Assembly: GCA_041390825.1 (NCBI GenBank)
Contig: JAWKPF010000007.1
Coordinates: forward strand, 62,001 to 126,000
Direction: 5' to 3'
Length of the DNA stretch: 64,000 nt
Source: Thermomicrobiales bacterium
GTDB taxonomy: Bacteria; Chloroflexota; Chloroflexia; Thermomicrobiales; UBA6265
Of the stretch, positions 8,437 through 17,354 are shown in pieces (the first letter of the stretch is position 1; the number at the start of each line of letters is the position of its first letter). The notes under the pieces were generated by a model. The model saw only the letters and a program-made list of their open reading frames with translations, had not been told where the DNA came from and made no database searches. Made by a program: the position numbers and the translations under genes.

Positions 8437-9327
8437 TCAAGCCTTTCGCCAGAGTGGCCGGCTCAGGCAGGTAGGACCTCCTGCCCGGTTGTACGAGATT
8501 TCCTGGCCTGGATAGACCCGCACCCGGCATCCCGCCGTTTCCATTCGTCCCCGGGTCACAGGGTTCCCGTCCATGGTGATGACGTCGCTCGGGCCGACCG
8601 CAAGCACATTGCATGCCATCGGCTCGAACTCTTCATCGGGAACCTCGATGAAGCGCCAACCACGCTCCTGCAGGTCTTCCACCAGTTGCACCGGCATGAG
8701 CGGCAAATAGACCACGGCCAACCTGTCGTCGACAGGGCTGATGAACGACATCAGGTGAAGGCACTCTCCCGGTCCGTGATAGTGCGGCAAGTCATAGCTG
8801 ACCACCGTGACGCCGAGCGGCTCGACGATCGCCTGGAGCTGTCGTATCCCTTCGCGATTCGTGCGATACCCGCGGCCGACAGCAAGCGTCGTCTCGTCGA
8901 TCCAGAGCGTGTCACCGCCTTCGACCGTGCCTGGCGCCTCGATAGCTCCCAGAATCGGCACTCCTATGTCGGCATACGTCCTGGCATGAAAGGCCACTTC
9001 ATCGACACGCTGCGGTTTGCCCGGCCGCAGCAGGATGGCCCCTCCGTTGGTCATCAGCGACGGGTCATAGCAGAAGACCGCGTCGAGATATCCGGGTTCG
9101 TCCGGTGGCGCAATGACCACTTCAGCCCCGCTTGCCTTCAGGAGATCGACAAAGGCAGCGTGTTCGGCTTCCGACCGAGCCTGATCGGGCGGATGGAAAT
9201 AGGCGAGGTCGCGCCAATCGCTGTCGGAACCGGGGAGACCGGGTTGCCGCACCATGACCCGGCGCAGCGGCTCCCACATCGAATGGCCGCCATATGTTCG
9301 ATTGTCGGGATCACTGATGGCGGACAC
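8437..9327 (-). CDS. DDAH/amidinotransferase-superfamily hydrolase
   Basis: 296 residues of the guanidino-modifying pentein fold. Visible marks are the EGGDTLW loop with its acidic residues, GRGYRTN, the catalytic His in PHYHGPGECLHL and the nucleophile Cys in the C-terminal GGPTCLSRPL. Such enzymes cleave methylated arginine to citrulline (DDAH), hydrolyse arginine (ADI) or transfer amidino groups. The length and single-domain form fit DDAH better than ADI. Start is GTG 9327, eight bases after GAGGAG. Its position upstream of a PotD-type importer and an M20 amidohydrolase suggests that the imported compound carries a guanidino or amidino group (inference). Confidence 0.85.
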   Translation of the reverse strand: MSAISDPDNRTYGGHSMWEPLRRVMVRQPGLPGSDSDWRDLAYFHPPDQARSEAEHAAFVDLLKASGAEVVIAPPDEPGYLDAVFCYDPSLMTNGGAILLRPGKPQRVDEVAFHARTYADIGVPILGAIEAPGTVEGGDTLWIDETTLAVGRGYRTNREGIRQLQAIVEPLGVTVVSYDLPHYHGPGECLHLMSFISPVDDRLAVVYLPLMPVQLVEDLQERGWRFIEVPDEEFEPMACNVLAVGPSDVITMDGNPVTRGRMETAGCRVRVYPGQEISYNRAGGPTCLSRPLWRKA

Positions 9328-9406
9328 GGTTCACACTCCTCACGGTCGACTCGAATCGGGCACAATCGTCGCGAATGATACGCAGACTGCAAGAATGGAC
9401 TGATTC

Positions 9407-10621
9407 GTGCCCGCGATACTCTTCGACCCCTACTCCGGCGCCAGCGGTGATATGGTGCTGGGCGCGCTCGTCGATCTCGGTCTCTCGATCGACGCGCTTC
9501 GCGACCACCTAAGCCTCGTCCTGTCGAACGGCTGGGACATCTCGGCCGAGACCGTCGAGCAGAACAGCGTGCATGGCGCCAGGGTCACGGTCGATCTGGA
9601 GCCAGATCAACCGCACCGGGACTGGGCGGAGATTCGCACACTCATCACGGCATCAGCACTGCCCGATGGGATGAAGGCGCGCGCGATCTCGATGTTCGAG
9701 CTGGTGGCCGAGGCCGAGGCGCGTGTGCATCGGACACCGGTCGAGCGGGTGCATTTTCACGAGGTGGGAGCGGTCGATTCGATCGTGGACATCTGTGGAG
9801 CCGCCATTGGGTTCGAGTTGCTCGGCGTCGAGACAGCATCCACCTTGCCGCTGCGAACAGGGCATGGATTCGTTATGACGAGTCACGGCCGTCTCCCAGT
9901 GCCAGCGCCCGCGACTGCGGAGATCCTTGCGCGAACCGGTCTCCCCATCGTTCCGCCCGGCCCTGCCGACAGTGAAGTACGCGCGGAGCTCTTGACACCC
10001 ACCGGCGCCGCCATCATCGGCGCGACCGCAGCCCCGGTCACGGAGCCATTTCGCGGCGGTCGAGTGGGATACGGCTTTGGAACGATGCAACTCCCCTGGC
10101 CTAACGCTCTACGCGTCTACCTCTCCGCTGCCGACTACGCCACGCCGCACGAGCAAGAGCGTGAATTGCTGCTGGAAACCAACATCGACGACATGAACCC
10201 GCAGGCGTTCGAACTGCTGGCCGAGCGTCTCTATGAGGCAGGTGCGCTGGAAGTCTGGCTGACCCCAGTGCAGATGAAGAAGCTGCGCCCAGGAACCATG
10301 GTTTCGCTACTGGCGCCGGCGAGACTCCGCGCCGAGCTCAGCGATGTGATCTTGCGCAACTCGACGTCGCTCGGCGTCAGGGCCATCCCAATCGATCGCG
10401 TGAAGGCCGACCGCTCGTTCCGCACGGTTGCCACCCGATTCGGTGAGGTCGCCCTCAAACTCAAGGTGATCGACGAGCGGGTCAGCAACGCGACGCCCGA
10501 ATACGACGACTGCGCGCGACTGGCAAGGGAGCATGGCGTGCCATTCGCAGACGTCTGGGACGAAGCGCACCGCATTGGAGAGCGGTTCGTCGGAAGCCGG
10601 CTCAACGCCCCTGCGAACTGA
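9407..10621 (+). CDS. larC: LarC-type nickel insertion protein (nickel-pincer cofactor)
   Basis: 404 residues, the complete LarC (former DUF111) length in one frame, without the internal frameshift that splits larC1/larC2 in lactobacilli. Starts with the diagnostic LFDPYSGASGDMVLGALVDLG, followed by FHEVGAVDSIVDICG and a C-terminal LLETNIDDMNPQAFE block. LarC inserts nickel into the pyridinium-dithiocarboxylate cofactor of lactate racemase and relatives in a CTP-dependent reaction. No larA, larB or larE is nearby, so the partner enzyme must be elsewhere. GTG start; divergent from the DDAH-like gene with only 79 bases between them. The last 20 bases overlap the end of murJ on the other strand. 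Confidence 0.92.
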   Translation: MPAILFDPYSGASGDMVLGALVDLGLSIDALRDHLSLVLSNGWDISAETVEQNSVHGARVTVDLEPDQPHRDWAEIRTLITASALPDGMKARAISMFELVAEAEARVHRTPVERVHFHEVGAVDSIVDICGAAIGFELLGVETASTLPLRTGHGFVMTSHGRLPVPAPATAEILARTGLPIVPPGPADSEVRAELLTPTGAAIIGATAAPVTEPFRGGRVGYGFGTMQLPWPNALRVYLSAADYATPHEQERELLLETNIDDMNPQAFELLAERLYEAGALEVWLTPVQMKKLRPGTMVSLLAPARLRAELSDVILRNSTSLGVRAIPIDRVKADRSFRTVATRFGEVALKLKVIDERVSNATPEYDDCARLAREHGVPFADVWDEAHRIGERFVGSRLNAPAN

Positions 10622-12245
10622 AACGCCGCCGGACGACCGACAGGAACGAACTCAGTTCACCGAGCCGGACGAACCTCGCGAAAATCAGATACGCGCAGAT
10701 TCCGACACCGACGGGCACAACGACATCGATCAGTTCCGCCCCCGGTGTCGCAACAGTTCGGCGTTCGATCGCGCGCCAGACCGACCAGACCAACACTCCC
10801 ATCAGCATGCTCGCAAGACCGGCCCGGGCGACCACGCTGCCGAGCGCGGAGAACCCGGTCCGCCCCAGGAAACTCCGTCCAAACCAGAACATGAGCGCGG
10901 TGTGCACAGCAAACTGGACCGAGTTGGCAGCCACCAGCCCTCGCATCTGATATCGGTCGAACAAACCGAGCGCGACGACCATGTAACTCGCGCTCGCGAG
11001 GACACCGATCGCGACCGGAAGCAGCGTGTTCTTGCGTGCGTAGAAGGAGAAGATCAAGACCTGGTCATACCCGGCCAAGAGGTGGCCCGGGAGATAGAGC
11101 AGCAATGCGGCCACGATCAGCCGGGACGCCTCAGGGCCCGTCTCGCCATGCTCGAACAACAACGCGACAATGGGTTTCGCCAGCACTGCCATTCCCACAA
11201 CCGCCGGTATGAGCAGCACCGTGATGAGGCTGAGCGCCTGAACCAGCTTGTCGCGAAACCCGCCGTCGTCGTCATTGGCATGGTGGTACGAGAGCTGCGG
11301 CAGCACCGCCAGTGAGACGGCCGCCACCACCAACCCAAGCACAAGCTGAGCCAATGTCGTGGCGTAGCGCATCGCGCCGACCGCGTCGGTTTCTGCTCGC
11401 CAGGCGAGGTTGCGGTCGACGACCACCACGATGGCAGAGACGATCAACCCGAGAAACACCGGCAAGTAGAGTCGCCCGATCTCTCGTATCTCTGGCATCG
11501 AACGGTCGTATCCGAGTTGCGGTCTCAGATGCGCCCGGCGCAGGCTTTGCCACTGCATGCCTGCCAGCAGCATTGCCCCTGCCAGCACGCCGATCGCCAT
11601 GGAACGGACTCCAAAGCGACTGCCCAGGATCACGATACATACGACTGCACTGAGGTTTCTTGCTGCGCCGCCCAGTGAAGGCGCGCCCGGCCGCTGCACC
11701 GCATAGAGCGCGGCGATCATCACCGTGCCGGCAACCAGAAAGACCAATGATGGCAGGACGATCCGCACGTTCTGGATGGCAAGGTCGGTCGCGGCTGCGT
11801 CTCGCTGGTCGCCTCGATCACCCATCGAGGTCATCAAGCGCACCAGGGCAGGTGCGAAGAGAACCCCCAACGTTGCCAGGAGCGCAGCGCCGGAGACCGA
11901 AAGCGCCAGCAACGACCCGGTCAACCGGCGTAATTCGTCGCGCCCGCGGGGACTGGCGGCCACCAGTGCCGCGAAGACCGGTATCAGAGCGGCTTCCAGC
12001 ATTCCACTGGAGATGAGATCGAAAACGAGCGTGTTGAGGTTGTCGGCTATGGTGAAGGCGGCTATCTGGTCCCCGGCCCCGAAGCGGCTGGCTGCCAGTT
12101 GCTCACGCACCAGGCCAAGCACACGGCCGAGCAGGCTCCCGAAGAAGATGACAGTCGCCACCGCGGCCAGACCCCGTGCCGGCGCGGGTGGCTCGCCAAA
12201 GGCGCCAGAACTGCCGACTTCGATATCGTCGCCGAGGGGATCCAA
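10602..12245 (-). CDS. murJ: lipid II flippase MurJ/MviN
   Basis: 547 residues, about 14 membrane helices. The N-terminal region FGSLLGRVLGLVREQLAASRFG and DNLNTLVFDLISSGMLEAALIPVF (shown in part) is the MviN/MurJ hallmark. It flips lipid II across the inner membrane for peptidoglycan synthesis. Starts with TTG 12245, 13 bases after the stop of the zinc-finger membrane gene; no strong ribosome-binding site. Last gene of a four-gene minus-strand envelope operon; its end overlaps larC convergently. Confidence 0.92.
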   Translation of the reverse strand: MDPLGDDIEVGSSGAFGEPPAPARGLAAVATVIFFGSLLGRVLGLVREQLAASRFGAGDQIAAFTIADNLNTLVFDLISSGMLEAALIPVFAALVAASPRGRDELRRLTGSLLALSVSGAALLATLGVLFAPALVRLMTSMGDRGDQRDAAATDLAIQNVRIVLPSLVFLVAGTVMIAALYAVQRPGAPSLGGAARNLSAVVCIVILGSRFGVRSMAIGVLAGAMLLAGMQWQSLRRAHLRPQLGYDRSMPEIREIGRLYLPVFLGLIVSAIVVVVDRNLAWRAETDAVGAMRYATTLAQLVLGLVVAAVSLAVLPQLSYHHANDDDGGFRDKLVQALSLITVLLIPAVVGMAVLAKPIVALLFEHGETGPEASRLIVAALLLYLPGHLLAGYDQVLIFSFYARKNTLLPVAIGVLASASYMVVALGLFDRYQMRGLVAANSVQFAVHTALMFWFGRSFLGRTGFSALGSVVARAGLASMLMGVLVWSVWRAIERRTVATPGAELIDVVVPVGVGICAYLIFARFVRLGELSSFLSVVRRRFSSQGR

Positions 12246-12258
12246 TTCCGACCCGAAG

Positions 12259-12816
12259 CTATCGGAATCGGAGGTAGACGATCAGAAACGGGATCACGGC
12301 CACGACCCCATCGGGCACGAGCTCGAGATTCAGGAATCGATCCAGACCGGGAGGCATCTGTCGCACCACTTCCCACGGCAGCCCGAGCCGGTCCATGAGC
12401 ACCCAGCGGCTGATGACCAGCCCAAGCGTCACTGCAATCCATCCAACGATTTGCAGGTCGAGCCCACGCTTTTCATTCGATAGCCGCGCCATCGTCTCGG
12501 CAACTCCGAACCCAAGAACCAATGTCAGATAGAAGTTCCATTCGGGAAGATAGCCAAGGATCACGCCGACGAGAATCGCCACGGCAAGCCCGGCGATCGC
12601 CGACTTGATGAGGGTGTTCGAATCGGTGCGATATGTTGGCAATCCGCGAACGCCAGCGCAATCCGGGCAGCGCAAACCGACCGGGGTACGCACCCCGCAT
12701 TTGGAACAGATGGGCTTCCCGCAGCGGGAGCACCGCAACCCGGTCATCACGTCCGGGTGGTAGCTACAAGGCGCCTCGCCGGGAGAAAACTCAGGCAGAT
12801 TCGAGCTAGAGGTCAT
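12259..12816 (-). CDS. B-box-like zinc finger membrane protein
   Basis: 185 residues, family not firmly recognised. An N-terminal zinc-binding domain with CSYHPDVMTGLRCSRCGKPIC and CGVRTPVGLRCPDC pairs (about 17-57) is followed by about four membrane helices from residue 72 onward. The cysteine pattern resembles B-box/zf-B_box domains often fused to rhomboid proteases or other membrane domains, but the membrane part has no rhomboid GxSG site. Lies between the WecG-type glycosyltransferase and murJ in the same operon, so a role in the cell envelope is plausible. Confidence 0.65.
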   Translation of the reverse strand: MTSSSNLPEFSPGEAPCSYHPDVMTGLRCSRCGKPICSKCGVRTPVGLRCPDCAGVRGLPTYRTDSNTLIKSAIAGLAVAILVGVILGYLPEWNFYLTLVLGFGVAETMARLSNEKRGLDLQIVGWIAVTLGLVISRWVLMDRLGLPWEVVRQMPPGLDRFLNLELVPDGVVAVIPFLIVYLRFR

Positions 12817-12872
12817 GAATGGCCGGACTCACGAAGTGGTTCATCGCTGCAAAGCATACGGCATGAGCTATG

Positions 12873-13640
12873 TCAGTTTCGGCAAGCCTGCCGGACCCAT
12901 GACTCCAGAACCATGGCCGCAAAGACAGGCAGCGCCAGTTGCCGTCGCCACCGCCACGGTTGTGTTGCCAGGCGATATGCCCACTCGAATCCGGCGCGCT
13001 GGACAAGTTCAGGAGCGCGCCCGACTCTCCCCGAAAGGAAATCGAGCGCGCCCCCAACCCCGATCGCCACTGCGACCCCGGCATCTTCCAGCGCCGTCCG
13101 GTTGCGCTCGATCCAAAGAACCTGACCCGGAGCCCCGTAGCCAACGACTACGACGTTCGCGTTCCGTTCCTGAATTCGCGCAATCGACTCGGTGTCATCA
13201 GCAGGACCCGAAGACCCATCCCCCCATCGGCCGACGACACGGCTGGGATACCGACCCTGGAGTTCGGCCAGAGACTCCGAACTCCCGAGCAAGAATACCC
13301 GTGCCCCAGGGATCACTTCAGGGGATAGCACACTATCGACCAACTCGACACCCGTGACGCGCTCGATCACTTCGTGGTCCAGCACCCGGGCCGCCAAGAC
13401 GATCCCAACTCCGTCCGGGACGAAGAGACTGGCGTCGATCAATGCATTGCGGAACTCGGAACGACGATTCGCCGCCACCACGTACTCAGGATTGACGGTT
13501 GCGATGTGCAGCAGGCTTCCGGCGCCTTCGCGCAAACGCGCAGCGATGCGGCGCTCGACCTCCGAACGCCGCATCGTGTCGATCGGTACTCCGAGTATCG
13601 AAACCCGGGATGGTGACGTGCTAGCTGAATCCGCCGCCAC
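12873..13640 (-). CDS. WecG/TagA/CpsF-family glycosyltransferase
   Basis: About 255 residues. Family motifs are IATVNPEYVVAAN, VPDGVGIV, the Rossmann-like VFLLGSSES, and GVGGALDFLSGRVGRAPELV. These enzymes add N-acetylmannosamine (or similar) to an undecaprenyl-linked sugar for wall teichoic acid, common antigen or exopolysaccharide. The start is uncertain: the frame stays open back to 13739 inside the glycine codons of the preceding gene. I take GTG 13640 (or 13643), giving a 20-base overlap with the preceding stop. Part of the DUF2207-WecG-zinc finger-MurJ operon. Confidence 0.85.
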   Translation of the reverse strand: MAADSASTSPSRVSILGVPIDTMRRSEVERRIAARLREGAGSLLHIATVNPEYVVAANRRSEFRNALIDASLFVPDGVGIVLAARVLDHEVIERVTGVELVDSVLSPEVIPGARVFLLGSSESLAELQGRYPSRVVGRWGDGSSGPADDTESIARIQERNANVVVVGYGAPGQVLWIERNRTALEDAGVAVAIGVGGALDFLSGRVGRAPELVQRAGFEWAYRLATQPWRWRRQLALPVFAAMVLESWVRQACRN

Positions 13641-15702
13641 CACCGCCTGATCCACCGCCGCCGCCGAAGCCGCCTCCGCCACTGAACCCGCCGCCAAATC
13701 CGCCACCGCCACCGAAGGAGCGGCCGCCACCGCCGCCACTTGCGGCTGCGGCGCCGAATGCAGCGGCAGCCGCGGTCAACATGCCCGCCAGGCTGTTGCT
13801 GGAATTGCTCAGATTCCTCGCGGTGGAGTCGCTCATGTCTTGCAGATCAGGAAGGTCGAGACCTCCACCTCGTTCGCCATCGCTCCTGGAGCCGCCCGAA
13901 CCGCCCCAGGTACCACCACCAAATGGGCTGTTGCCCCAGATGATGACCGGCCCCATGCCGCCACGCCGCCCGCTCGGCACGCCGTCGCTCCAATCACCGG
14001 GGACGGGATCGTACCAGGTCGGCGTGGCCGAACCGGCACGCGCGAACTTGTTCGTGTACTCCTCCTCGAGACCAAACGCGATCGCGTATGGCAGGTATTG
14101 CTGGAAGATGTCGTTCTTGGCTTCGATGTTCTCGTACTTGTCGATATCGGCCAGGTAGGTGCGGAATGCGCGGTACTTCGCGGCTTCTTCGGCGCCAAGG
14201 TGCGTCTTCTTCGGCATGCGCGCGCTGATAACGATCAGGATCACCGCCAGGATACCGAGCACGACAACCGGGAACCAGACCATCGGAGCCGAAGTCGAGA
14301 AGAAGGAAATGCCGATGCATCCGAGCAATATCGCGAGCACGAGCGCGCCGATGCCAAATGATCGATAGCGCTGGCGCACCGTGTCGGGTTCGGTGTCGAA
14401 GAACTTGCGCTCGACCACCTCGTCGACCAACTGGTCCTTGATCCGTTCGGAGCTTCCCTGGAAACGCGCTCCGACATCGCTCATCTTGACCCGCTTGCCG
14501 GTTTCGAGCTCAGAGCCAAAAAGCGAAACCAGGAGCGTCTTTTCGAATGGGCGCACATTTTCCGGAACGTCAACTAGTGTGATGTCGTAATCGGAAGACG
14601 AACCGAAACCCAGGAAGCCTTCTGACCTGCTCTCCTCCATCTTGATCACGCCGCGATTCCCAAGGTCGACCAGGGTGGCCACCACGTCACGTTGATCGGC
14701 AGTCTCGTCGAGCAACACGCCGACCGCGCCGGGAGGCAAATCTCCGGGGGGATGCGCCAGGAACGACGCCACCGGTCCGACCTGCGGATCGCGTCCCTTG
14801 GAATACCAGAGACCATAGAGCGATATGCCACCGACGAGCGCGCCAAGCACGCCCAGGGCAAGGAAGCCGAGGTTGTAAACGGCACTGCGTTGCTCGTTGA
14901 CCTCGTCCTGCGCGCGCTGTTCATCGTCGCGTGTTTGCCAGGACGGAGTGGCAACGTTCACCAGAGGTGGAAACTGAATGCGGACCGTCAGGTCGTCGCC
15001 ATCGGTGAGATCGGTTGCGTACCAGGTCCAGGTCTGGTTGTCTGTTGTGGTTGGCTCGATCGGCAGATTCTCGGTCCCAACGACGACTTCCGCCGGATCG
15101 ACCGGCTGCGTGAGAGTGATCGATGTGGTCGATTCGAGCACCGGGGCGGTGTTGGTGAGTTGGGAGCTGATCGCCGTCCACCAGATTTGCTGGTTGGGGG
15201 GATCTTCATCGGGATAGTTGCGAACCGCGCCTTCGACCAGATAGCTGATTTCGAATGTACGGGTCGCATCGGTCGTCGGACTGAAACCCCAGTTGATCAG
15301 CAATTCGGATGAGGTTTCGTTGACGGTGAACGTGCCGGGCTCGCGCTCGAACGTGCTCACTTGCGCATACGGCAGTTTCTGCCCGTCCACAATCTCGGAG
15401 ATGCGTACGTCAGAGATGCCGTCGACCTTCCCCAGTGGAATGGTGCGCGACCCGGCGGTAAACGGTCCTTCTTCGAAATCGATCACTTGCGTTTCCGTGA
15501 CCGAGAGCTTGCCGTCCGTCAGCAGCTTGATCGCTACATTGAATTGGGCCCATTCGACTGACCGCGCCGCAGACACATCAGGGGCACGCACCGCCACTGC
15601 CAACTGCCAAACGAGCAAGAGGGCAAGCAGCGCTGCCGCTCCACGCAGGATGCGCGCGCCAGGAGATCGGCGGTGAGGTTGTTCGGCAGATCGATCGATC
15701 AT
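13621..15702 (-). CDS. DUF2207-domain membrane protein with glycine-rich tail
   Basis: 693 residues. A signal/anchor helix at about 23-40 is followed by an extracytoplasmic DUF2207 domain (WAQFNVAIKLLTDGKLSVTE onward) to about residue 250, one membrane helix, a cytoplasmic part, then a helix pair near 470-520. The C-terminal 50 residues are almost only Gly, Ser and Phe, which is typical for the family (E. coli YciQ-like). Function of the family is unknown. The ATG at 15702 matches the expected signal peptide; an upstream in-frame extension to 16221 runs opposite zur and is rejected. First gene of the envelope operon, divergent from zur. Confidence 0.85.
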   Translation of the reverse strand: MIDRSAEQPHRRSPGARILRGAAALLALLLVWQLAVAVRAPDVSAARSVEWAQFNVAIKLLTDGKLSVTETQVIDFEEGPFTAGSRTIPLGKVDGISDVRISEIVDGQKLPYAQVSTFEREPGTFTVNETSSELLINWGFSPTTDATRTFEISYLVEGAVRNYPDEDPPNQQIWWTAISSQLTNTAPVLESTTSITLTQPVDPAEVVVGTENLPIEPTTTDNQTWTWYATDLTDGDDLTVRIQFPPLVNVATPSWQTRDDEQRAQDEVNEQRSAVYNLGFLALGVLGALVGGISLYGLWYSKGRDPQVGPVASFLAHPPGDLPPGAVGVLLDETADQRDVVATLVDLGNRGVIKMEESRSEGFLGFGSSSDYDITLVDVPENVRPFEKTLLVSLFGSELETGKRVKMSDVGARFQGSSERIKDQLVDEVVERKFFDTEPDTVRQRYRSFGIGALVLAILLGCIGISFFSTSAPMVWFPVVVLGILAVILIVISARMPKKTHLGAEEAAKYRAFRTYLADIDKYENIEAKNDIFQQYLPYAIAFGLEEEYTNKFARAGSATPTWYDPVPGDWSDGVPSGRRGGMGPVIIWGNSPFGGGTWGGSGGSRSDGERGGGLDLPDLQDMSDSTARNLSNSSNSLAGMLTAAAAAFGAAAASGGGGGRSFGGGGGFGGGFSGGGGFGGGGGSGGGGGGFS

Positions 15703-15789
15703 GATTTCAACATTCCCCTTTTCATGTGCCGGATTATTGCACGGAAGCCGCGTCGCACGAAGGTCGTTTCGGGCGATCCCGCGGTGCTG

Positions 15790-15798
15790 TGGTAGTCT
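15790..15798 (+). promoter_or_regulatory. extended -10 element for zur, near-leaderless start
   Basis: TGGTAGTCT (TGn plus TAGTCT) with no good -35. The predicted start site is only a few bases before the zur ATG at 15808, and no ribosome-binding site precedes that ATG, so the mRNA may be leaderless. Confidence 0.35.
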
Positions 15799-15807
15799 CC
15801 GATCACT

Positions 15808-16254
15808 ATGGAACCCGACCACCCTTCGATCACATCCCGCGACGCGCTTGCCATGCTTGCGGACCATGGATACCGGGCGACCGCTCCTCGCAAAGAGGTG
15901 GTGGAAGCAGTCATGCGGCAGAGTCGACCGTTCACTGCCGAGCAGATGGTGCACCAACTGCCGGAAATCAGCCGCGCGACGGTCTATCGAACGCTCGAGA
16001 TCATGGCATCGTTGGACATTCTCTCCCGGCTCTTGCAATCCAATGGGCATCCGGCATATGTCGTCGGAGAGCCCGGTCACCGGCATCATCTCATCTGCTC
16101 CGGGTGTGGATATGTGGTTGCGTTCACCACCTGCCCGGTAGAACCTGTGGTCAGCGAGCTTGGCAAGAGCCATGACTTCGCTATCCAGGGACACAGTCTG
16201 GAAATCTTCGGGCTTTGTCACGACTGCCGAAGCGCATCATCCTCACATATTTGA
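15808..16254 (+). CDS. zur: Fur-family metal regulator, probably Zur
   Basis: 148 residues. An N-terminal winged helix (ISRATVYRTLEIMASLDIL as recognition region, about 50-70) is followed by a metal-binding dimerisation domain with GHRHHLICSGCGYV and a second pair FGLCHDC near the C-terminus. The two CxxC pairs hold the structural zinc of Fur/Zur/PerR proteins. Zinc specificity is inferred because the gene is followed immediately by a ZnuABC-type importer; Fur or PerR roles are not excluded. Divergent from the DUF2207 operon. Confidence 0.85.
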   Translation: MEPDHPSITSRDALAMLADHGYRATAPRKEVVEAVMRQSRPFTAEQMVHQLPEISRATVYRTLEIMASLDILSRLLQSNGHPAYVVGEPGHRHHLICSGCGYVVAFTTCPVEPVVSELGKSHDFAIQGHSLEIFGLCHDCRSASSSHI

Positions 16255-16279
16255 CACAATGTCTCAGAAACGATAGGCT
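16251..16279 (+). promoter_or_regulatory. promoter for znuA
   Basis: TTGACA (16251-16256) overlapping the end of zur, 17-base spacer, TAGGCT (16274-16279), 59 bases before the znuA ATG. Perfect -35, poor -10. I could not identify a clear Zur box; an imperfect site would be expected around this element. Confidence 0.45.
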
Positions 16280-16337
16280 CTTCCGGTCGCATCGGCGACC
16301 GTGCGCGTCCGAGCAGCCAGGGAGAGTCACACGTAGC

Positions 16338-17354
16338 ATGTCCAGTCGATTCAGCCGTCGCGCGTTGCTCCTGGGGAGTGCGGCCGTGGCCGTCGGGCCG
16401 GGTCTGACCGCTCGAACCATCCACGCGCAGGACGACGCTGTTCCCCCCTTCGCTACCCCATCCGCGTTGCCTGTCGTCGAGTCGAGGGCGGATGGCGCCC
16501 TGAAGATCAGCACGTCGACCAGCATTCTTGCGGATCTTGCTCGCCAGATTGGCGGTGAACGCGTCGAAGTCACCTCGATCCTGCCGGCAAATGCCGATCC
16601 GCATGACTTCGAGCCGTCGCCGGACGATGTGATCGAAATCGAGGATGCCGATCTGATCGTGTTGCATGGTCTGCAACTCGATACCTGGGCCGACAGCCTG
16701 ATCGAATCGGCGCAGACAGACGCTCCAGTCGTCGTGGCAACCGTGGGAATCGAGACGATCGGTGGCGATCATGAGGGCGGGGATCACGACGAGGAGGACC
16801 ACGACCACGACTTCGACATGGGCGATCCGCACGTATGGTTCGATCCGATGCGCGCGAAACAGATGGCTGCCAACATTCGCGACGGGCTCGCGGCGCTCGA
16901 TCCGGATGGCGCGACGGGATACCAGGAACGATACGAAGCCTACGCAGCGGAGCTCGATCGTCTCGATCATGACATTCGCGAGCGCATCGAGCTCATTCCG
17001 GAAGACCGGCGCATCATGGTGACCAATCACGACGCGCTTGCCTACTATGCCGAACGCTATGGGCTGACGATCGTTGGCACGGTGATTCCAGGACTCGACT
17101 CGCGTACTGAGCCATCGGCCAAGGACGTCGTCGCGTTGATCGAGCGGGTGGAAGAGAGCGGCGTCTCGGTGATTTTTGCTGAGAACACGGTCGATCCGGC
17201 CCTGGCCGAGTCACTCGCGGCCGATACGGGGATTCGAGTTGCGCCAGATCTCTATACCGACAGTCTGGGCGATGAGGGTTCGGGAGCCGACACATACATC
17301 GGCCTTATGCAAACCGACACCCTGATCATCGTCGAGAATCTGCGCGACGCATGA
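16338..17354 (+). CDS. znuA: zinc/manganese ABC transporter substrate-binding protein (ZnuA-like)
   Basis: 338 residues. Tat-type signal FSRRALLLGSAAVAVG, then a cluster 9 metal-binding protein: ligand candidates in NADPHDFEPSPDD, DPHVWFDP and TNHDALAYYAERYGL, and a His/Asp-rich loop (GGDHEGGDHDEEDHDHDFD) just before the second ligand. That loop is typical of zinc rather than manganese binders. The ATG at 16338 follows GGAGAG and fits the signal peptide; the frame is open further upstream only through zur. Ends with an ATGA overlap with the ATPase gene. Confidence 0.93.
   Translation: MSSRFSRRALLLGSAAVAVGPGLTARTIHAQDDAVPPFATPSALPVVESRADGALKISTSTSILADLARQIGGERVEVTSILPANADPHDFEPSPDDVIEIEDADLIVLHGLQLDTWADSLIESAQTDAPVVVATVGIETIGGDHEGGDHDEEDHDHDFDMGDPHVWFDPMRAKQMAANIRDGLAALDPDGATGYQERYEAYAAELDRLDHDIRERIELIPEDRRIMVTNHDALAYYAERYGLTIVGTVIPGLDSRTEPSAKDVVALIERVEESGVSVIFAENTVDPALAESLAADTGIRVAPDLYTDSLGDEGSGADTYIGLMQTDTLIIVENLRDA

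Noticed and set aside
13621..13745. Short tandem repeats suggestive of a CRISPR or satellite
   Set aside because: They are glycine codons of the DUF2207 protein tail; no spacer/repeat regularity. No CRISPR array was seen anywhere in the window.
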